Shown: one piece after another, positions 54,831-63,970 of the stretch
Layout: each line of letters opens with the position of its first letter
Numbering within the stretch: the stretch's first letter is position 1
Assembly (NCBI RefSeq): GCF_007747995.1
Contig: NZ_CP036276.1
Coordinates: forward strand, 3,339,001-3,403,000
Length of the DNA stretch: 64,000 bases
Reading direction: 5' to 3'
Source: Symmachiella dynata
Lineage (GTDB): Bacteria > Planctomycetota > Planctomycetia > Planctomycetales > Planctomycetaceae
Notes under the pieces: model-generated
The model's input: the letters and a program-made list of their open reading frames with translations, nothing else
Told to the model about the DNA's origin: nothing
Database searches by the model: none
Made by a program: the position numbers and the translations under genes

Positions 54831-55817
54831 TTAGTTCTCGATAACCACTTTACCCATCCCTTGACCGCTCTCCAACCGCGCGTGCGCTTGCCCCGCTTCT
54901 GCGAGCGAAAACCGCTGCTCATCCAGCACAGGTGTCAAACCGCCCGACTCTGAAATTTGAGCCAGATTGCGAAGGATTTCTGCGTGTTGTTCTCGCTTGA
55001 AATTGTGCAGCATGGGGATCAGCATGAACACCACATGCAGCGACAAGCCTTTGAAATGGGCCGGGGTTAAATCGAGTTCACACATCGACACCGTGGTGGC
55101 AACTTGACCATTGAGCGCAGCTGCCGTGAATGAGTTCGTCAGATTTGCGCCGCCCACTGAATCAAACACGATATCAAAGCCAGCTCCCGCTGTATGTTTG
55201 TCGACGTACTGTTCAACCGATTCTGTCTTGTAGTTGATGCTGGTTGCCCCCAGTTTTTCGATCAAAGCCAGTTGCTTCTCTCCCCCACCAGTCGAAAAGA
55301 CCTGAGCACCGAAGTGCTTTGCCAATTGAATGGCGACATGGCCAACCCCACCTGAGCCACCATGCACCAAGACTTTTTGGCCTTCTTTGATTCCCGCACG
55401 CATCAAGCCTTCATAGGCTGTGATCGCAACCAGCGGCAAGGCAGCGGCTTCTTGCATGGAGAGTTGCTTGGGTTTATGGGCCATCAAGTTGCTGTCGGCA
55501 ACGATGTCTTCTGCCAACGTGCCCGGCAAATCGGCCAATCCCCCCGCACAGCCATAGACTTCGTCGCCGATTGAATAATCCTGCACGCCATCGCCAACTG
55601 CCTCCACTGTGCCGGCAAAGTCCATTCCCAATATGGCCGGTGTCTGGGGGGCTAATGGCAACTCCTCGCCCATTTTGCGAATCATCGTATCCACCGCGTT
55701 CACGCTCGAAGCTGCGATCTTCACCAACACATGACCAGATTTGACCTCCGGCTTTTCAACCTCTGCAGCCTCAAAAACTGCATTTTCACCGTAGTCACGG
55801 ATAAGCATTGCCTGCAT
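54831..55817 (-). CDS. Zinc-independent quinone oxidoreductase (MDR family)
   Basis: 328 aa from ATG 55817 (AAGGA upstream). MDR fold without catalytic zinc ligands: PAILGMDFAGTVEAVGDGV, then the nucleotide site LVHGGSGGVGHVAIQLAKHF and DIVFDSVGGANL. The AxxGxxG-type GSGGVG favours NADPH. Family members reduce quinones or alpha,beta-unsaturated carbonyls; together with the NmrA-like and AhpD-like genes nearby this fits detoxification of electrophiles. 60 bases downstream of the NmrA-like gene on the same strand, so a shared transcript is likely. Confidence 0.88.
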   Translation of the reverse strand: MQAMLIRDYGENAVFEAAEVEKPEVKSGHVLVKIAASSVNAVDTMIRKMGEELPLAPQTPAILGMDFAGTVEAVGDGVQDYSIGDEVYGCAGGLADLPGTLAEDIVADSNLMAHKPKQLSMQEAAALPLVAITAYEGLMRAGIKEGQKVLVHGGSGGVGHVAIQLAKHFGAQVFSTGGGEKQLALIEKLGATSINYKTESVEQYVDKHTAGAGFDIVFDSVGGANLTNSFTAAALNGQVATTVSMCELDLTPAHFKGLSLHVVFMLIPMLHNFKREQHAEILRNLAQISESGGLTPVLDEQRFSLAEAGQAHARLESGQGMGKVVIEN

Positions 55818-55877
55818 GGTATTCGTCCTTTTTTGGTTTTCGGGACACGGTGGGGGTTGCACTGCCAGCGTGTTTGT

Positions 55878-56741
55878 TCAGGAGTTCGTTGTCTTAGCTT
55901 TTAGCCCGTCAAAATACTCTGGCCAGCTCTGGTGAGCGCGACCGGCCGCAATCGCAAAGTGGCTTTCATTGTTCGCTGCACCGTTACGGATGCCTTCGTA
56001 GATCCCGGCAATCACACTCCCCATGAACTCGCCAAGTTCTGCGATACGTTCCTCGCGATAATCGGCGACAGACATTGCCCGGTATTTCAAATCCGTACCG
56101 AAGGCGTCGTTCAAATAGTCGGCCAATTGCTGCTGCGTGAGCGGTTCGCCATGCAAATTGTAGGTGTGGCCGTTGTGTACCGACTCTGTCAGCATGCGGG
56201 CGTAGGCATCAGCCAGTTCGGGGCGTGTCGTGTAGCCGCACTTTCCGTCCCCCGCACTGTTCACAATCTCGCCACGTTGTTTGTACGTCTCGATGTACTC
56301 GACATCGGGCTCGATGTAGATGCCGTTGCGACCAATGGCCCACTGCAGGCCGCTATTGCGGACATCTGCTTCTGTTTGGCGGTTGCTATGAATGATCGGA
56401 GAGAACGCCGTATTCTCCTCAGCACCTTGGACGCTGGTGTAGACAATCTTGCTCACACCAGCCTTTTTAGCTGCTTCGATCACATTGCGGTGCTGACCAA
56501 TCCGCTTTTCCGGCGCCGCCATTCCAGAAACGAGTAGAACGGTGTCGATTCCTTGTAGCGAATTTTCCAGGTCATTCGGCAAGTCGTAATCGCCCGGCAG
56601 GATTTCGATATCAAGCGATTCCGCATTGCTGGGCGTGCGGGCCAACCCGATCACCTGGTCTTTGCCGACAGCCTCGATGGTGGCTTTTACGATTTCGGAA
56701 CCAAGCTGACCGCTGGCTGCCGTCACTGCATATTTTGTCAT
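55878..56741 (-). CDS. NmrA/QOR2-like NAD(P)H:quinone reductase
   Basis: 287 aa from ATG 56741. Rossmann start MTKYAVTAASGQLGSEIVKA with GxxGxxG-like spacing, then DTVLLVSGMAAPEKRIGQH, IVYTSVQGAEENTAFSPI and SGLQWAIGRNGIYIEP. It resembles QorB (YtfG), an NADPH:quinone oxidoreductase without the classical Tyr-x3-Lys pair. Substrate inferred only. Forms a probable operon with the MDR gene. Confidence 0.85.
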   Translation of the reverse strand: MTKYAVTAASGQLGSEIVKATIEAVGKDQVIGLARTPSNAESLDIEILPGDYDLPNDLENSLQGIDTVLLVSGMAAPEKRIGQHRNVIEAAKKAGVSKIVYTSVQGAEENTAFSPIIHSNRQTEADVRNSGLQWAIGRNGIYIEPDVEYIETYKQRGEIVNSAGDGKCGYTTRPELADAYARMLTESVHNGHTYNLHGEPLTQQQLADYLNDAFGTDLKYRAMSVADYREERIAELGEFMGSVIAGIYEGIRNGAANNESHFAIAAGRAHQSWPEYFDGLKAKTTNS

Positions 56742-57155
56742 GGAAAATCTCACTGCCGTGTCTGAAATGCGTACCGTATTATTACAGTGAGCGATCTAAG
56801 GACAAGTCGGAAGTCTCGTCGTCATCATGGGTGTCGAGAGAATCTCGATGGAACCGTCCACAATTATGCCGAGGTGTCGAGTAAAAAAACTGAGGAAATT
56901 AAACTTCTTCGCAAGCGTCCGTGAAACAATTTGGAATGAATGGCTGAAGAGAGGAAGACTTGCGTGTCTGCCTCCTCCCCGGCTCGGCGTGGGTTGTACG
57001 GGGCAGACGTTTATTAAAAACGCGCCAGGCCATATGCTGCTACTGGCTGCATCGCCAGGGCTTATGGCCTGAATGACGGGCGGGGTCAACTGCTTCATTT
57101 GGGGGGATGACTTTGATCTTACTCTATCCGGTTGGCCAGACTTACATTCTTCTCA

Positions 57156-57188
57156 AGTCTTGACCGATCAGTCAAGACTGCCTAGATT
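57156..57188 (+). promoter_or_regulatory. tetR promoter overlapped by a perfect operator
   Basis: Inverted repeat AGTCTTGAC (57156-57164) / GTCAAGACT (57171-57179) with a 6-base spacer. Within it is a sigma70 promoter: TTGACC (57160-57165), 17 bases, TAGATT (57183-57188). Binding of the regulator would block its own transcription. Confidence 0.75.
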
Positions 57189-57230
57189 TGCAGGGAAGCA
57201 GAACCGAGGTCTTCACATTGCGAGAGTCCA

Positions 57231-57812
57231 ATGCCGTGGGAAAAGTCATTTGATGAATCGGATGTCATCGAGCAGGCGATGGAGGTCTTTTGGGAGAAAG
57301 GCTACGCCGCCACGTCGATTTCTGACATCACCGAGGCGACAGGCATCAAACGCGGCAGTCTCTACAACGCGTTTGCCGGCAAGGATGACCTCTTTTTGCA
57401 ATCACTGCTGAAATACGACAGCGGTCGCAGGAAAGAGCGACTGCGGCAGTTGGAGAAGATCGATGACCCGCGTGAATCAATTTCGCGGTTCTTTGACTTT
57501 GCTGTCCAACGTGCGCTGAAAGACCCCCATAAAAAGGGGTGCCTGCTCATCAACACTGCACTTGAATGTGAGCAACACGATGAAGAGGTCCGCAAGATCG
57601 TCCGCGATGCATCGCGCGAGATGTCCGCCTTCTTTGAAAAACAAATCCGACGGGGGCAGAAGTTAGGTGTCATCCCCAGCACAATCGAGCCGCGAGAAAC
57701 CGGAAGAGCGCTATACGCACTGTTGGTCGGCATCATCGTATTGGGGCGTGGCACGTTTGGGAAAACAGCGCTTCAGCAGATGGCGGCACAGGCGGCGCGT
57801 TTGATTTCCTGA
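57231..57812 (+). CDS. TetR-family regulator
   Basis: 193 aa. The DNA-binding domain has VIEQAMEVFWEKGYAATSIS and ATGIKRGSLYNAFAGKDDLF, the typical TetR HTH. The ligand domain contains KKGCLLINTALECEQHDEE with two Cys that may sense electrophiles as in NemR; this is inference. It probably represses itself through the operator that overlaps its promoter, and the AhpD-like and cupin-MBL genes with similar upstream sites. Confidence 0.93.
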   Translation: MPWEKSFDESDVIEQAMEVFWEKGYAATSISDITEATGIKRGSLYNAFAGKDDLFLQSLLKYDSGRRKERLRQLEKIDDPRESISRFFDFAVQRALKDPHKKGCLLINTALECEQHDEEVRKIVRDASREMSAFFEKQIRRGQKLGVIPSTIEPRETGRALYALLVGIIVLGRGTFGKTALQQMAAQAARLIS

Positions 57813-57925
57813 AAGTCGCATCGGTCCATGCGAACACAAAAAGAGGAGTTATACCGTTCGGCGTTTCGGCTCAATGCTGCATCCAGAACAAGAAAAATGT
57901 TGCCCTTCGTTTTTCTCAACACCAA

Positions 57926-57940
57926 TAGACCGGTTGGTCA
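57926..57940. promoter_or_regulatory. Second TetR-like site upstream of the AhpD-like gene
   Basis: AGACCGGTTGGTCA, with arms GACC and GGTC, matches the tetR operator core TGACCGATCAGTCA at 10 of 14 positions and lies 22 bases before the gene start. Confidence 0.5.
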
Positions 57941-57961
57941 CAGCTAACAGAAAGTCTCACG

Positions 57962-58528
57962 ATGACAGATTTTGCAGTTCACACGATTGAAGATGCCCCG
58001 GAAAAAAGCAAGTCGATGTTGGAAAGCAGCAAGAAGGCCTATGGCACGGTGCCCAACCTGCACGCCGTCATGGCGGAATCGCCAGCGCTGCTGGAAGCGT
58101 ATAAGACGGTCTCCAACATTTTTGACAAGCAGACAAACCTAACCGCGACCGAGCAACAGATCATTGCCATGACCAACAACCGTTTGAACGGGTGCACATA
58201 TTGCATGGCAGCTCACACATCCATCATGCAAGGTGCGAAGGTGGCCGAGGATGTGATTACCGCCCTGCGTGACGGCACACCGATCGCTGATCCGAAACTA
58301 GAAGCCCTGCGCGTCTTCGCGGAGAAAGTTAATGTCAAACGCGGCTTGTTGGATGTCGGCGACATCGAAGCGTTTCTGGCGGCCGGATACACCAAGCAAA
58401 CTGTCTTTGACGTGATCGTGGGTACGGCCTACAAAGTGTTGTCGAACTACACCAATCATGTTGCTGAGACACCGCTTGACAAGATGTTCGCTAAAAACGA
58501 GTGGAGTGCGGAGCCGCATCCAGCCTAG
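57962..58528 (+). CDS. AhpD-like carboxymuconolactone decarboxylase-family protein
   Basis: 188 aa, all helical. The redox motif is NGCTYCMAAHTSIMQG: a CxxC with the His seen in AhpD, which uses this pair to remove peroxides. The segments SPALLEAYKTVSNIF and LTATEQQIIAMTNNRL are typical. No lipoamide partner is nearby. A TetR-like site lies just upstream. Confidence 0.88.
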   Translation: MTDFAVHTIEDAPEKSKSMLESSKKAYGTVPNLHAVMAESPALLEAYKTVSNIFDKQTNLTATEQQIIAMTNNRLNGCTYCMAAHTSIMQGAKVAEDVITALRDGTPIADPKLEALRVFAEKVNVKRGLLDVGDIEAFLAAGYTKQTVFDVIVGTAYKVLSNYTNHVAETPLDKMFAKNEWSAEPHPA

Positions 58529-58605
58529 AAACGATTGTTATTCCGACAGCTTCTCCAGCAGATTACAACTTCGTCTTACTATTACATCCTTAAAGGTCTA
58601 GACAA

Positions 58606-59349
58606 ATGGCATTCGACGTGAAAAACAAAACCGTTCTGGTCACCGGCGCCAATCGTGGAATCGGAAAATCGATTCTGGAAGAAGCCCTGAACCGGGGAGC
58701 TAAAAAAGTCTATGCCGCTGTGCGTCAAATCGAATCGGCCGAATCGCTCGTTGCGGAACATGGTGACAAAGTCGTACCCATTCGTGTTGATCTAGAGGAT
58801 GCGGATTCAATCACCGCCGCCGCTCAGACTGCCGCCGATGTGGACGTCGTTGTGAACAACGCGGGAGTACTCAAGCAGAAATCGGCCATCGATGCGGGGG
58901 CGATCGAAGCTCTTCAGTATGAAATCAATACGAATGTCTACGGTTTGATGCGCGTTGCTCAAGCATTTTCTCCAGTATTGAAATCAAATGGCGGCGGGGC
59001 ATTCGTGCAGCTCAACAGTGTCGCATCGGTCAAAACGTTCTCGAACATGGCCACGTATTGCGCATCGAAGGCAGCAAGTTATTCCATCACGCAAGGCTTA
59101 CGAGACTCGCTGCGGGAGCAAGGTACGCTTGTCGTCAGCGTGCATCCCGGACCGATTCAAACCGACATGGGACAAGAAGCAGGCTTTGGCGACATGGCTG
59201 CTTCGCCATCCTTGGTTGCCACGGCAACCTTCGATGCGATTGCCGAAGGTCACTTCCATGTCTGGCCCGACCCGATGGCCGAACAAGTGGGCGCAGCTTA
59301 TCAAAGTTTTGCCGAGAACGTTGTTGAAGCGGACATGCAAGAAAACTGA
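58606..59349 (+). CDS. Short-chain dehydrogenase/reductase
   Basis: 247 aa. Cofactor site VLVTGANRGIGKS, NNAG motif VVVNNAGVL, catalytic Ser in LNSVAS and the pair in YCASKAA. Asp/Arg after strand 2 (AAVRQIES) suggests NADPH. Substrate unknown. AAAGG lies 9 bases before ATG 58606; it follows the AhpD-like gene by 77 bases and may be co-transcribed. Confidence 0.9.
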   Translation: MAFDVKNKTVLVTGANRGIGKSILEEALNRGAKKVYAAVRQIESAESLVAEHGDKVVPIRVDLEDADSITAAAQTAADVDVVVNNAGVLKQKSAIDAGAIEALQYEINTNVYGLMRVAQAFSPVLKSNGGGAFVQLNSVASVKTFSNMATYCASKAASYSITQGLRDSLREQGTLVVSVHPGPIQTDMGQEAGFGDMAASPSLVATATFDAIAEGHFHVWPDPMAEQVGAAYQSFAENVVEADMQEN

Positions 59350-59447
59350 CGTGATCGACCGGAGTCGGTCTCGCAAGTGTTTGAATTGCTCGATGAAGAA
59401 CCCCCGTCGTCCAAACGACTTCAATTGCTCAAACCAGAAATCACGAC

Positions 59448-60233
59448 ATGACGCGAAAATTCATAGCATTCTCATTGACCGTTTTCCTTCTGGGGCTCAG
59501 TGGGAACATCGTCACTGCGCAAGAGACCAGCCCTAAACGTCCATCGGAGAAGCCCATGTCGCGACCCAAAATCATAGTCTGTGACGTGAATGAGACCTTG
59601 CTTGATCTTGCTCCCTTGAAGAAGTCTGTGGGGAAGGCGTTGAACGGGCGGGAAGAGTTATTGCCGCTGTGGTTCTCGACGATGCTCCACTATTCGCTGG
59701 TGGAAACACTGAGTGACAACTACCACAGCTTTGGAGAAATCGGTACGGCGGCATTGATGATGGTCGCCAAGACGCAGGGGATTGATCTTGAATACGAAGA
59801 GGCAAAAGCAGCGATCGTAACACCACTGCGATCGCTGCCTCCCCATCCCGATGTCGTCGAAGGGCTCAAAGCACTCAAAGAGAACGGGTATCGACTGGTT
59901 AGTTTGACCAATTCCTCAGCCGTGGGAGTGGAAACTCAGTTTAAGAACGCGGGGCTCATCGATTTGTTCGAGAAACGCTATAGCATCCAGAGCATCAAGA
60001 AATTCAAGCCACACCCCGACACTTACCGCATGGTCCTCAACGACCTCGACGTCCAACCCGAGGAAGTCCTGATGGTCGCCGCCCACGCCTGGGATTTGGC
60101 CGGTGCCAAAAATGTGGGACTACAGACAGCTTTTGTAAAACGCCCGGGAAAGACACTCTATCCAAACGTGCCAAAACCAGATTACGTAGTAAGTGACCTC
60201 AAGGAGCTTGTGCGAGTCCTGAAAAAACAGTGA
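59448..60233 (+). CDS. Exported haloacid-dehalogenase type II-like hydrolase
   Basis: 261 aa. A signal peptide (FIAFSLTVFLLGLSGNIVTA) is unusual for this family. HAD motifs: nucleophile Asp in IIVCDVNETLLDL, motif II LTNSSAVGVE, Lys in KFKPHPDTY, motif III VAAHAWDLAGAKNVGL. It matches (S)-2-haloacid dehalogenases in length and motifs. Substrate outside the cytoplasm is unclear. 98 bases after the SDR gene. Confidence 0.85.
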   Translation: MTRKFIAFSLTVFLLGLSGNIVTAQETSPKRPSEKPMSRPKIIVCDVNETLLDLAPLKKSVGKALNGREELLPLWFSTMLHYSLVETLSDNYHSFGEIGTAALMMVAKTQGIDLEYEEAKAAIVTPLRSLPPHPDVVEGLKALKENGYRLVSLTNSSAVGVETQFKNAGLIDLFEKRYSIQSIKKFKPHPDTYRMVLNDLDVQPEEVLMVAAHAWDLAGAKNVGLQTAFVKRPGKTLYPNVPKPDYVVSDLKELVRVLKKQ

Positions 60234-60335
60234 CCGCTCGGAGCCGAACCGAAGTCGCCGAGAGGAGAGAGCAGCGGTAGCTCCATTTCTCTTTAGTTCA
60301 TTCCGACACGCTGCTTTTCCCACGAGGGGCAATGC

Positions 60336-60692
60336 TCATCCTTCCGAAAGGACAGGCAACGGAAATAAGGGGCGAATTTCCACGGTCCCTTTCTTTGCGG
60401 GCGGAAGGCGTGCTGCGATGGCAATGGCTTCGTCGAGATCCTCGACATCGATCAGATAATAGCCACCGAGTTGCTCGGTGGTTTCCGCAAACGGACCGTC
60501 CGTGACCTGACGTTTGCCCTCACGAACCTGAACGCTGGTTGCCGTGGTGACAGAATGCAGGGGATTTGATGAGATCAATTTGCCTTGCGCCTCAAGCTCA
60601 TTACTAATGCCCATCGACTCAATCATGCACTCCTTGCGTTCCTCTTCGGTCCAGCAATCTTCAGCTCCGTAAATCAGTAGCATATATTTCAT
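60336..60692 (-). CDS. YCII-domain (DGPF) protein
   Basis: 118 aa from ATG 60692. MKYMLLIYGAEDCW starts the fold; the signature RQVTDGPFAETTEQLGGYYLI and EIRPLFPLP follow. YCII proteins have an active-site His/Asp pair of unknown chemistry and are often neighbours of ECF sigma factors. Last gene of the minus-strand operon. Confidence 0.88.
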   Translation of the reverse strand: MKYMLLIYGAEDCWTEEERKECMIESMGISNELEAQGKLISSNPLHSVTTATSVQVREGKRQVTDGPFAETTEQLGGYYLIDVEDLDEAIAIAARLPPAKKGTVEIRPLFPLPVLSEG

Positions 60693-60693
60693 G

Positions 60694-61023
60694 TTATTTG
60701 CTTTCTTTGTGGTTAGTATCCGTCGTATTCGTCGTATTCGACGTGCGAAAGTCGAGTCCCAGGGACAAAAGCCCAGCTTGTAGTGACTTGACTGCTTTGG
60801 GCCCCATGCCATGTAAAGCCGACAACTCCTCCAGCGAAATGGATGTCAATTGATCAAGGGAAGTCAACCCGGCAGACAACAAGGCTCGAAGCGCAGGGCG
60901 TGCGATTCCCTTCGGGAAGTTTTGCTTAATCGCGTCAGTCTCTGCATCACTGGCAAGTCTTACTTTTGGATGACTGGTAATTGGACAGTCACTTACTTTG
61001 GTTGAGTGTTTGCGCTTGCTCAT
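60694..61023 (-). CDS. Helix-hairpin-helix DNA-binding-like protein
   Basis: 109 aa. Residues 40-90 (IARPALRALLSAGLTSLDQL, ALHGMGPKAVKSLQAGL) form an HhH pair like the C-terminal domain of RNA polymerase alpha. The end is NTTNTTDTN, encoded by short GTCGTATTC repeats at 60719-60740. One base separates its stop from the YCII start. A nucleic-acid role is likely. Confidence 0.75.
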   Translation of the reverse strand: MSKRKHSTKVSDCPITSHPKVRLASDAETDAIKQNFPKGIARPALRALLSAGLTSLDQLTSISLEELSALHGMGPKAVKSLQAGLLSLGLDFRTSNTTNTTDTNHKESK

Positions 61024-61041
61024 ACCTGTCTTCCCTTACAA

Positions 61042-61449
61042 TCAATTATGACCTCGATCAGCGTCGTAACTTGTGTTACTACCAAATGCGAGGCGGAATA
61101 CGTCCGGTTGGCGCAAACCCAGTGCGATCCAGGCAACCACACCGATGATGATTGGGAAGAAGAATGCTTCACCTGCGCGGACGTGCGTTGCTGTCGCGCC
61201 GCCCAAGTAGGCTGCAAGCAGAATCGCCGCGACGAATGCAGTCCGTGGTATCAAAAACAGCACAGCGATGGCAACTTCGACAATGCCGATCTTGACCATT
61301 ACCTCTTCGCTCCATCCCATCTTGGCAAACATCTCTGCTTTGCCTTCCCACTCCGTAAACTTGCCCGATGCACTGGCGAATATCAAAAACAGGGAAATGA
61401 GAAGACTCAACACCCATCCCGTTATTCGCAGTTTCTTTGACCCATTCAT
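61042..61449 (-). CDS. DoxX-like membrane protein
   Basis: 135 aa, four helices. Landmarks: GWVLSLLISLFLIFASASGKF, MGWSEEVMVKIGIVEV, RTAFVAAILLAAYLGGATAT and the closing VAWIALGLRQPDVF. DoxX-like proteins occur in redox and stress operons. Its start overlaps the stop of the VOC gene by 4 bases. Confidence 0.85.
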   Translation of the reverse strand: MNGSKKLRITGWVLSLLISLFLIFASASGKFTEWEGKAEMFAKMGWSEEVMVKIGIVEVAIAVLFLIPRTAFVAAILLAAYLGGATATHVRAGEAFFFPIIIGVVAWIALGLRQPDVFRLAFGSNTSYDADRGHN

Positions 61450-61937
61450 GATTTTCCCTCGTAGGCTTGCTTTAGTTTCGCCACATCAAGTTTCACCATC
61501 TGCTGCATTGCCTGCATCACGCGACGGGACTTTTCAGTGTCAGTGTCATTGACCAGCTCGAAGAACTCTTCAGGCACGATCTGCCAACGCATCCCATATT
61601 TGTCGTTGAGCCATCCGCACATCACCGGTTTTCCACCATCCACGATGAGTGCATCCCAGTAGCGATCCACTTCCGATTGGTCCTTGCAACACACCGACAA
61701 AGAGACACGGTCGTTGAACGGTTCGTTCGGGCCGCCGTTGAGAGCCTGATACCGCTGACCGGCTATTTCAAATTCGATGACAACGACATCGCCCGCCTTG
61801 CCGCCCGGCCAAGCGTCATGATTTACCATCTTGTGGTGGATTCTGGAATCATCGAAAATCGACACGTAAAACTGCACCGCTTCTTCGGCATTGCCGTCAA
61901 ACCAAAAGCAGGGAGTGATGGTTTGTATTGTCGTCAT
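61446..61937 (-). CDS. VOC-superfamily (PhnB/3-demethylubiquinone-like) protein
   Basis: 163 aa from ATG 61937; earlier codons in the frame look like a chance extension. Pattern: TITPCFWFDGNAEEAVQFY, FEIAGQRYQALNGGP, NDKYGMRWQIVPEEF. The PhnB branch of VOC proteins, often without catalysis shown. Coupled to the DoxX gene. Confidence 0.88.
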   Translation of the reverse strand: MTTIQTITPCFWFDGNAEEAVQFYVSIFDDSRIHHKMVNHDAWPGGKAGDVVVIEFEIAGQRYQALNGGPNEPFNDRVSLSVCCKDQSEVDRYWDALIVDGGKPVMCGWLNDKYGMRWQIVPEEFFELVNDTDTEKSRRVMQAMQQMVKLDVAKLKQAYEGKS

Positions 61938-62091
61938 TGTTGTTGCACCTGTCGCTAGGATTGGAATTGACCACGAAAAAAGCCAAACGCACGAAAACAT
62001 GCCGTGGAATGTACTGTTTCAGGTCTTTTTTATGGTTTGGCAATTGTGGTTGTGGGCAAGGACCGCACCCGGTTATTTCTGTGAACTCAAT

Positions 62092-62937
62092 TCAATTCGG
62101 TTCGCCGGGCACCATCACCATCCAGCCGACGCCGAATTTGTCCGTCACAATGCCGTATCGTGGTGACCAGAAGGTTTTTTCGAGCGGCATGTCCACGGTT
62201 CCCCCCTCGGCGAGGGCTGCGAATGCGCGATTGCATTCCTCTTCCGTTGACACGGACAATGCGAGGCGAAAGCCCTCAAAATTTGTCCCGTCGCCGCACC
62301 CGTCTGAGGCCATCAGCATCATTTTTCCGATGTGGAATGAAGCATGCATGACCTTGTTCTCAAATCCCGGCTGAAGCATGTCTTCAGGGACGGGATCGGG
62401 GCTTTCATGGAATCGCATCAGCATGGTAACGGTCGCGCCGAGCGATTTTTTATAAAATTCGAGTGCTTCTTCGCAGCGGCCGGAAAAGAACAGATAGGGC
62501 TGAACGATGCTGGATTGCATCGCGATTGTTTGTCGCAGACCTTCTTCGTGAGCCGCAACCTTTCCCTCGGGATCATTTTCGGCGAAGTCTTCCATCTCGA
62601 ACAGCGGCCGGATCTCGATGTCCGATTCTTCCTGCATGGGGTTCGGGCATTTCTTGACCCATTCCACAGCCTGTTCCATCGAGTCGACCTGCCAGAGCCA
62701 ATAACCGGCGATCAATTCCTTGGTTTCTGCAAACGGACCATCGGTCACGGTTCGACTCTGACCACGAAACGTGACGCGCTTGCCCTCGGAGCTCGGCTTC
62801 AATCCATCGCCTGTCTGCATGATTCCTGCTTTGACAAGTTCCTCATTGAATTGCCCCATCGCTTGCAGCAATTCCGCACTAGGCAATTCCCCCGCTTCCG
62901 AACTTTTCGTGGCTTTTACGATGACCATGACCTTCAT
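62092..62937 (-). CDS. YCII-VOC fusion protein
   Basis: 281 aa. N-terminal YCII domain (1-115) with RTVTDGPFAETKELIAGYWL and EIRPLFEMED; C-terminal PhnB-like VOC domain (140-281) with QPYLFFSGRCEEALEFYKKS and GVGWMVMVPGEP. Fusion supports joint action of proteins that are separate in the same operon. GGAG lies 10 bases before ATG 62937. Confidence 0.88.
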   Translation of the reverse strand: MKVMVIVKATKSSEAGELPSAELLQAMGQFNEELVKAGIMQTGDGLKPSSEGKRVTFRGQSRTVTDGPFAETKELIAGYWLWQVDSMEQAVEWVKKCPNPMQEESDIEIRPLFEMEDFAENDPEGKVAAHEEGLRQTIAMQSSIVQPYLFFSGRCEEALEFYKKSLGATVTMLMRFHESPDPVPEDMLQPGFENKVMHASFHIGKMMLMASDGCGDGTNFEGFRLALSVSTEEECNRAFAALAEGGTVDMPLEKTFWSPRYGIVTDKFGVGWMVMVPGEPN

Positions 62938-63073
62938 GTTGTTGACTCCTGCTTTCGCGGTTAATCGTCTTTACAATCGTTCAAGAGAGCGAATTTCACC
63001 AAGTCTAGGCGGCTTCGCAACTCATAATAGTCGAATCAGCAGTTCGCCAATCGACAACTTGGTTCAGAAAATG

Positions 63074-63970
63074 TCATCCTTTTTTGAAACCCGCTGCACG
63101 CCGCCACTGCATGAGTTGGCCAAGATGATACGACTCATGCGACGCCAGCAGATAGATGGCGATACGTCCGATGGTGGGTGCGAACTCCTGCAGCATCTCC
63201 GGGGTCGGGCGTGAGAAATATTCCCGATGCTTCGCCCGTACAGCAGAATCGACCAGCTCATGCCGCTGTTTCAATGTTGCCAGAAGTTCGGATTGGGAAG
63301 CGTAGTGGGAGCGATCGGTGACAGGAATCGAGCCATAGCCATATTTCTTGTTTTCCTCTTCCGCAGAATCTCCCTCAGTTTCATCGAGAAGGCTTAGGAG
63401 AAAGCCGAGCGAGGCGTTTAGGTGGCTGAGCGTCCATGCCGGATGATTGACGACTCCACCGGGTTGCTCCGCGAGTCGCTCGTCAGGAATATCTGCAACC
63501 GTATCTTCGAGCCATTTCAAATGGTCGCGGAATACGCCCAGCATCAGGTCAATTGCAGTGTCGTTAAGGCCTCCACTTAGATCTTTCGCAATATTTGCTC
63601 CGCGAGCCGCAATGAGGGCATTGACCTCAGCATCAGCTGGACGAATCTCGAACGGACCGACCTTTACGCCGGGATGCTGAGACATCAGCGCAATGGCATG
63701 AGTCAAATCGCGCGCTTCGAGTAGCAGAATCCCCCCCAGCATCTCCTTGGTTTCGGCATACGGCCCATCTGTCACATCAACCGCACCGTTCTTAATTCGC
63801 AGCGTCACAGCATTCTCAGCGGACTGCAGCGCCTCGCCACCAATAAAATGCCCACCACGCCGCAACTCGTCGTCGTAGTCAAGGCAGGCCTCCATCATCC
63901 GCTGGCCTTCCGCTTCGGAAAGTTCGGCGTGTTGATTCGCGTCATAGAATCCCAAGCAAACAAATTTCAT
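63074..63970 (-). CDS. YCII-DinB fusion protein
   Basis: 298 aa. N-terminal YCII domain (1-105: [20 protein letters not shown]) and C-terminal DinB_2-like four-helix domain (130-298) with metal-binding His in [21 protein letters not shown] and [13 protein letters not shown]. DinB proteins use three His for thiol transfer or hydrolysis. GGGGGA lies before ATG 63970. Upstream operon members may lie beyond the window. Confidence 0.85.
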   Translation of the reverse strand: MKFVCLGFYDANQHAELSEAEGQRMMEACLDYDDELRRGGHFIGGEALQSAENAVTLRIKNGAVDVTDGPYAETKEMLGGILLLEARDLTHAIALMSQHPGVKVGPFEIRPADAEVNALIAARGANIAKDLSGGLNDTAIDLMLGVFRDHLKWLEDTVADIPDERLAEQPGGVVNHPAWTLSHLNASLGFLLSLLDETEGDSAEEENKKYGYGSIPVTDRSHYASQSELLATLKQRHELVDSAVRAKHREYFSRPTPEMLQEFAPTIGRIAIYLLASHESYHLGQLMQWRRAAGFKKG

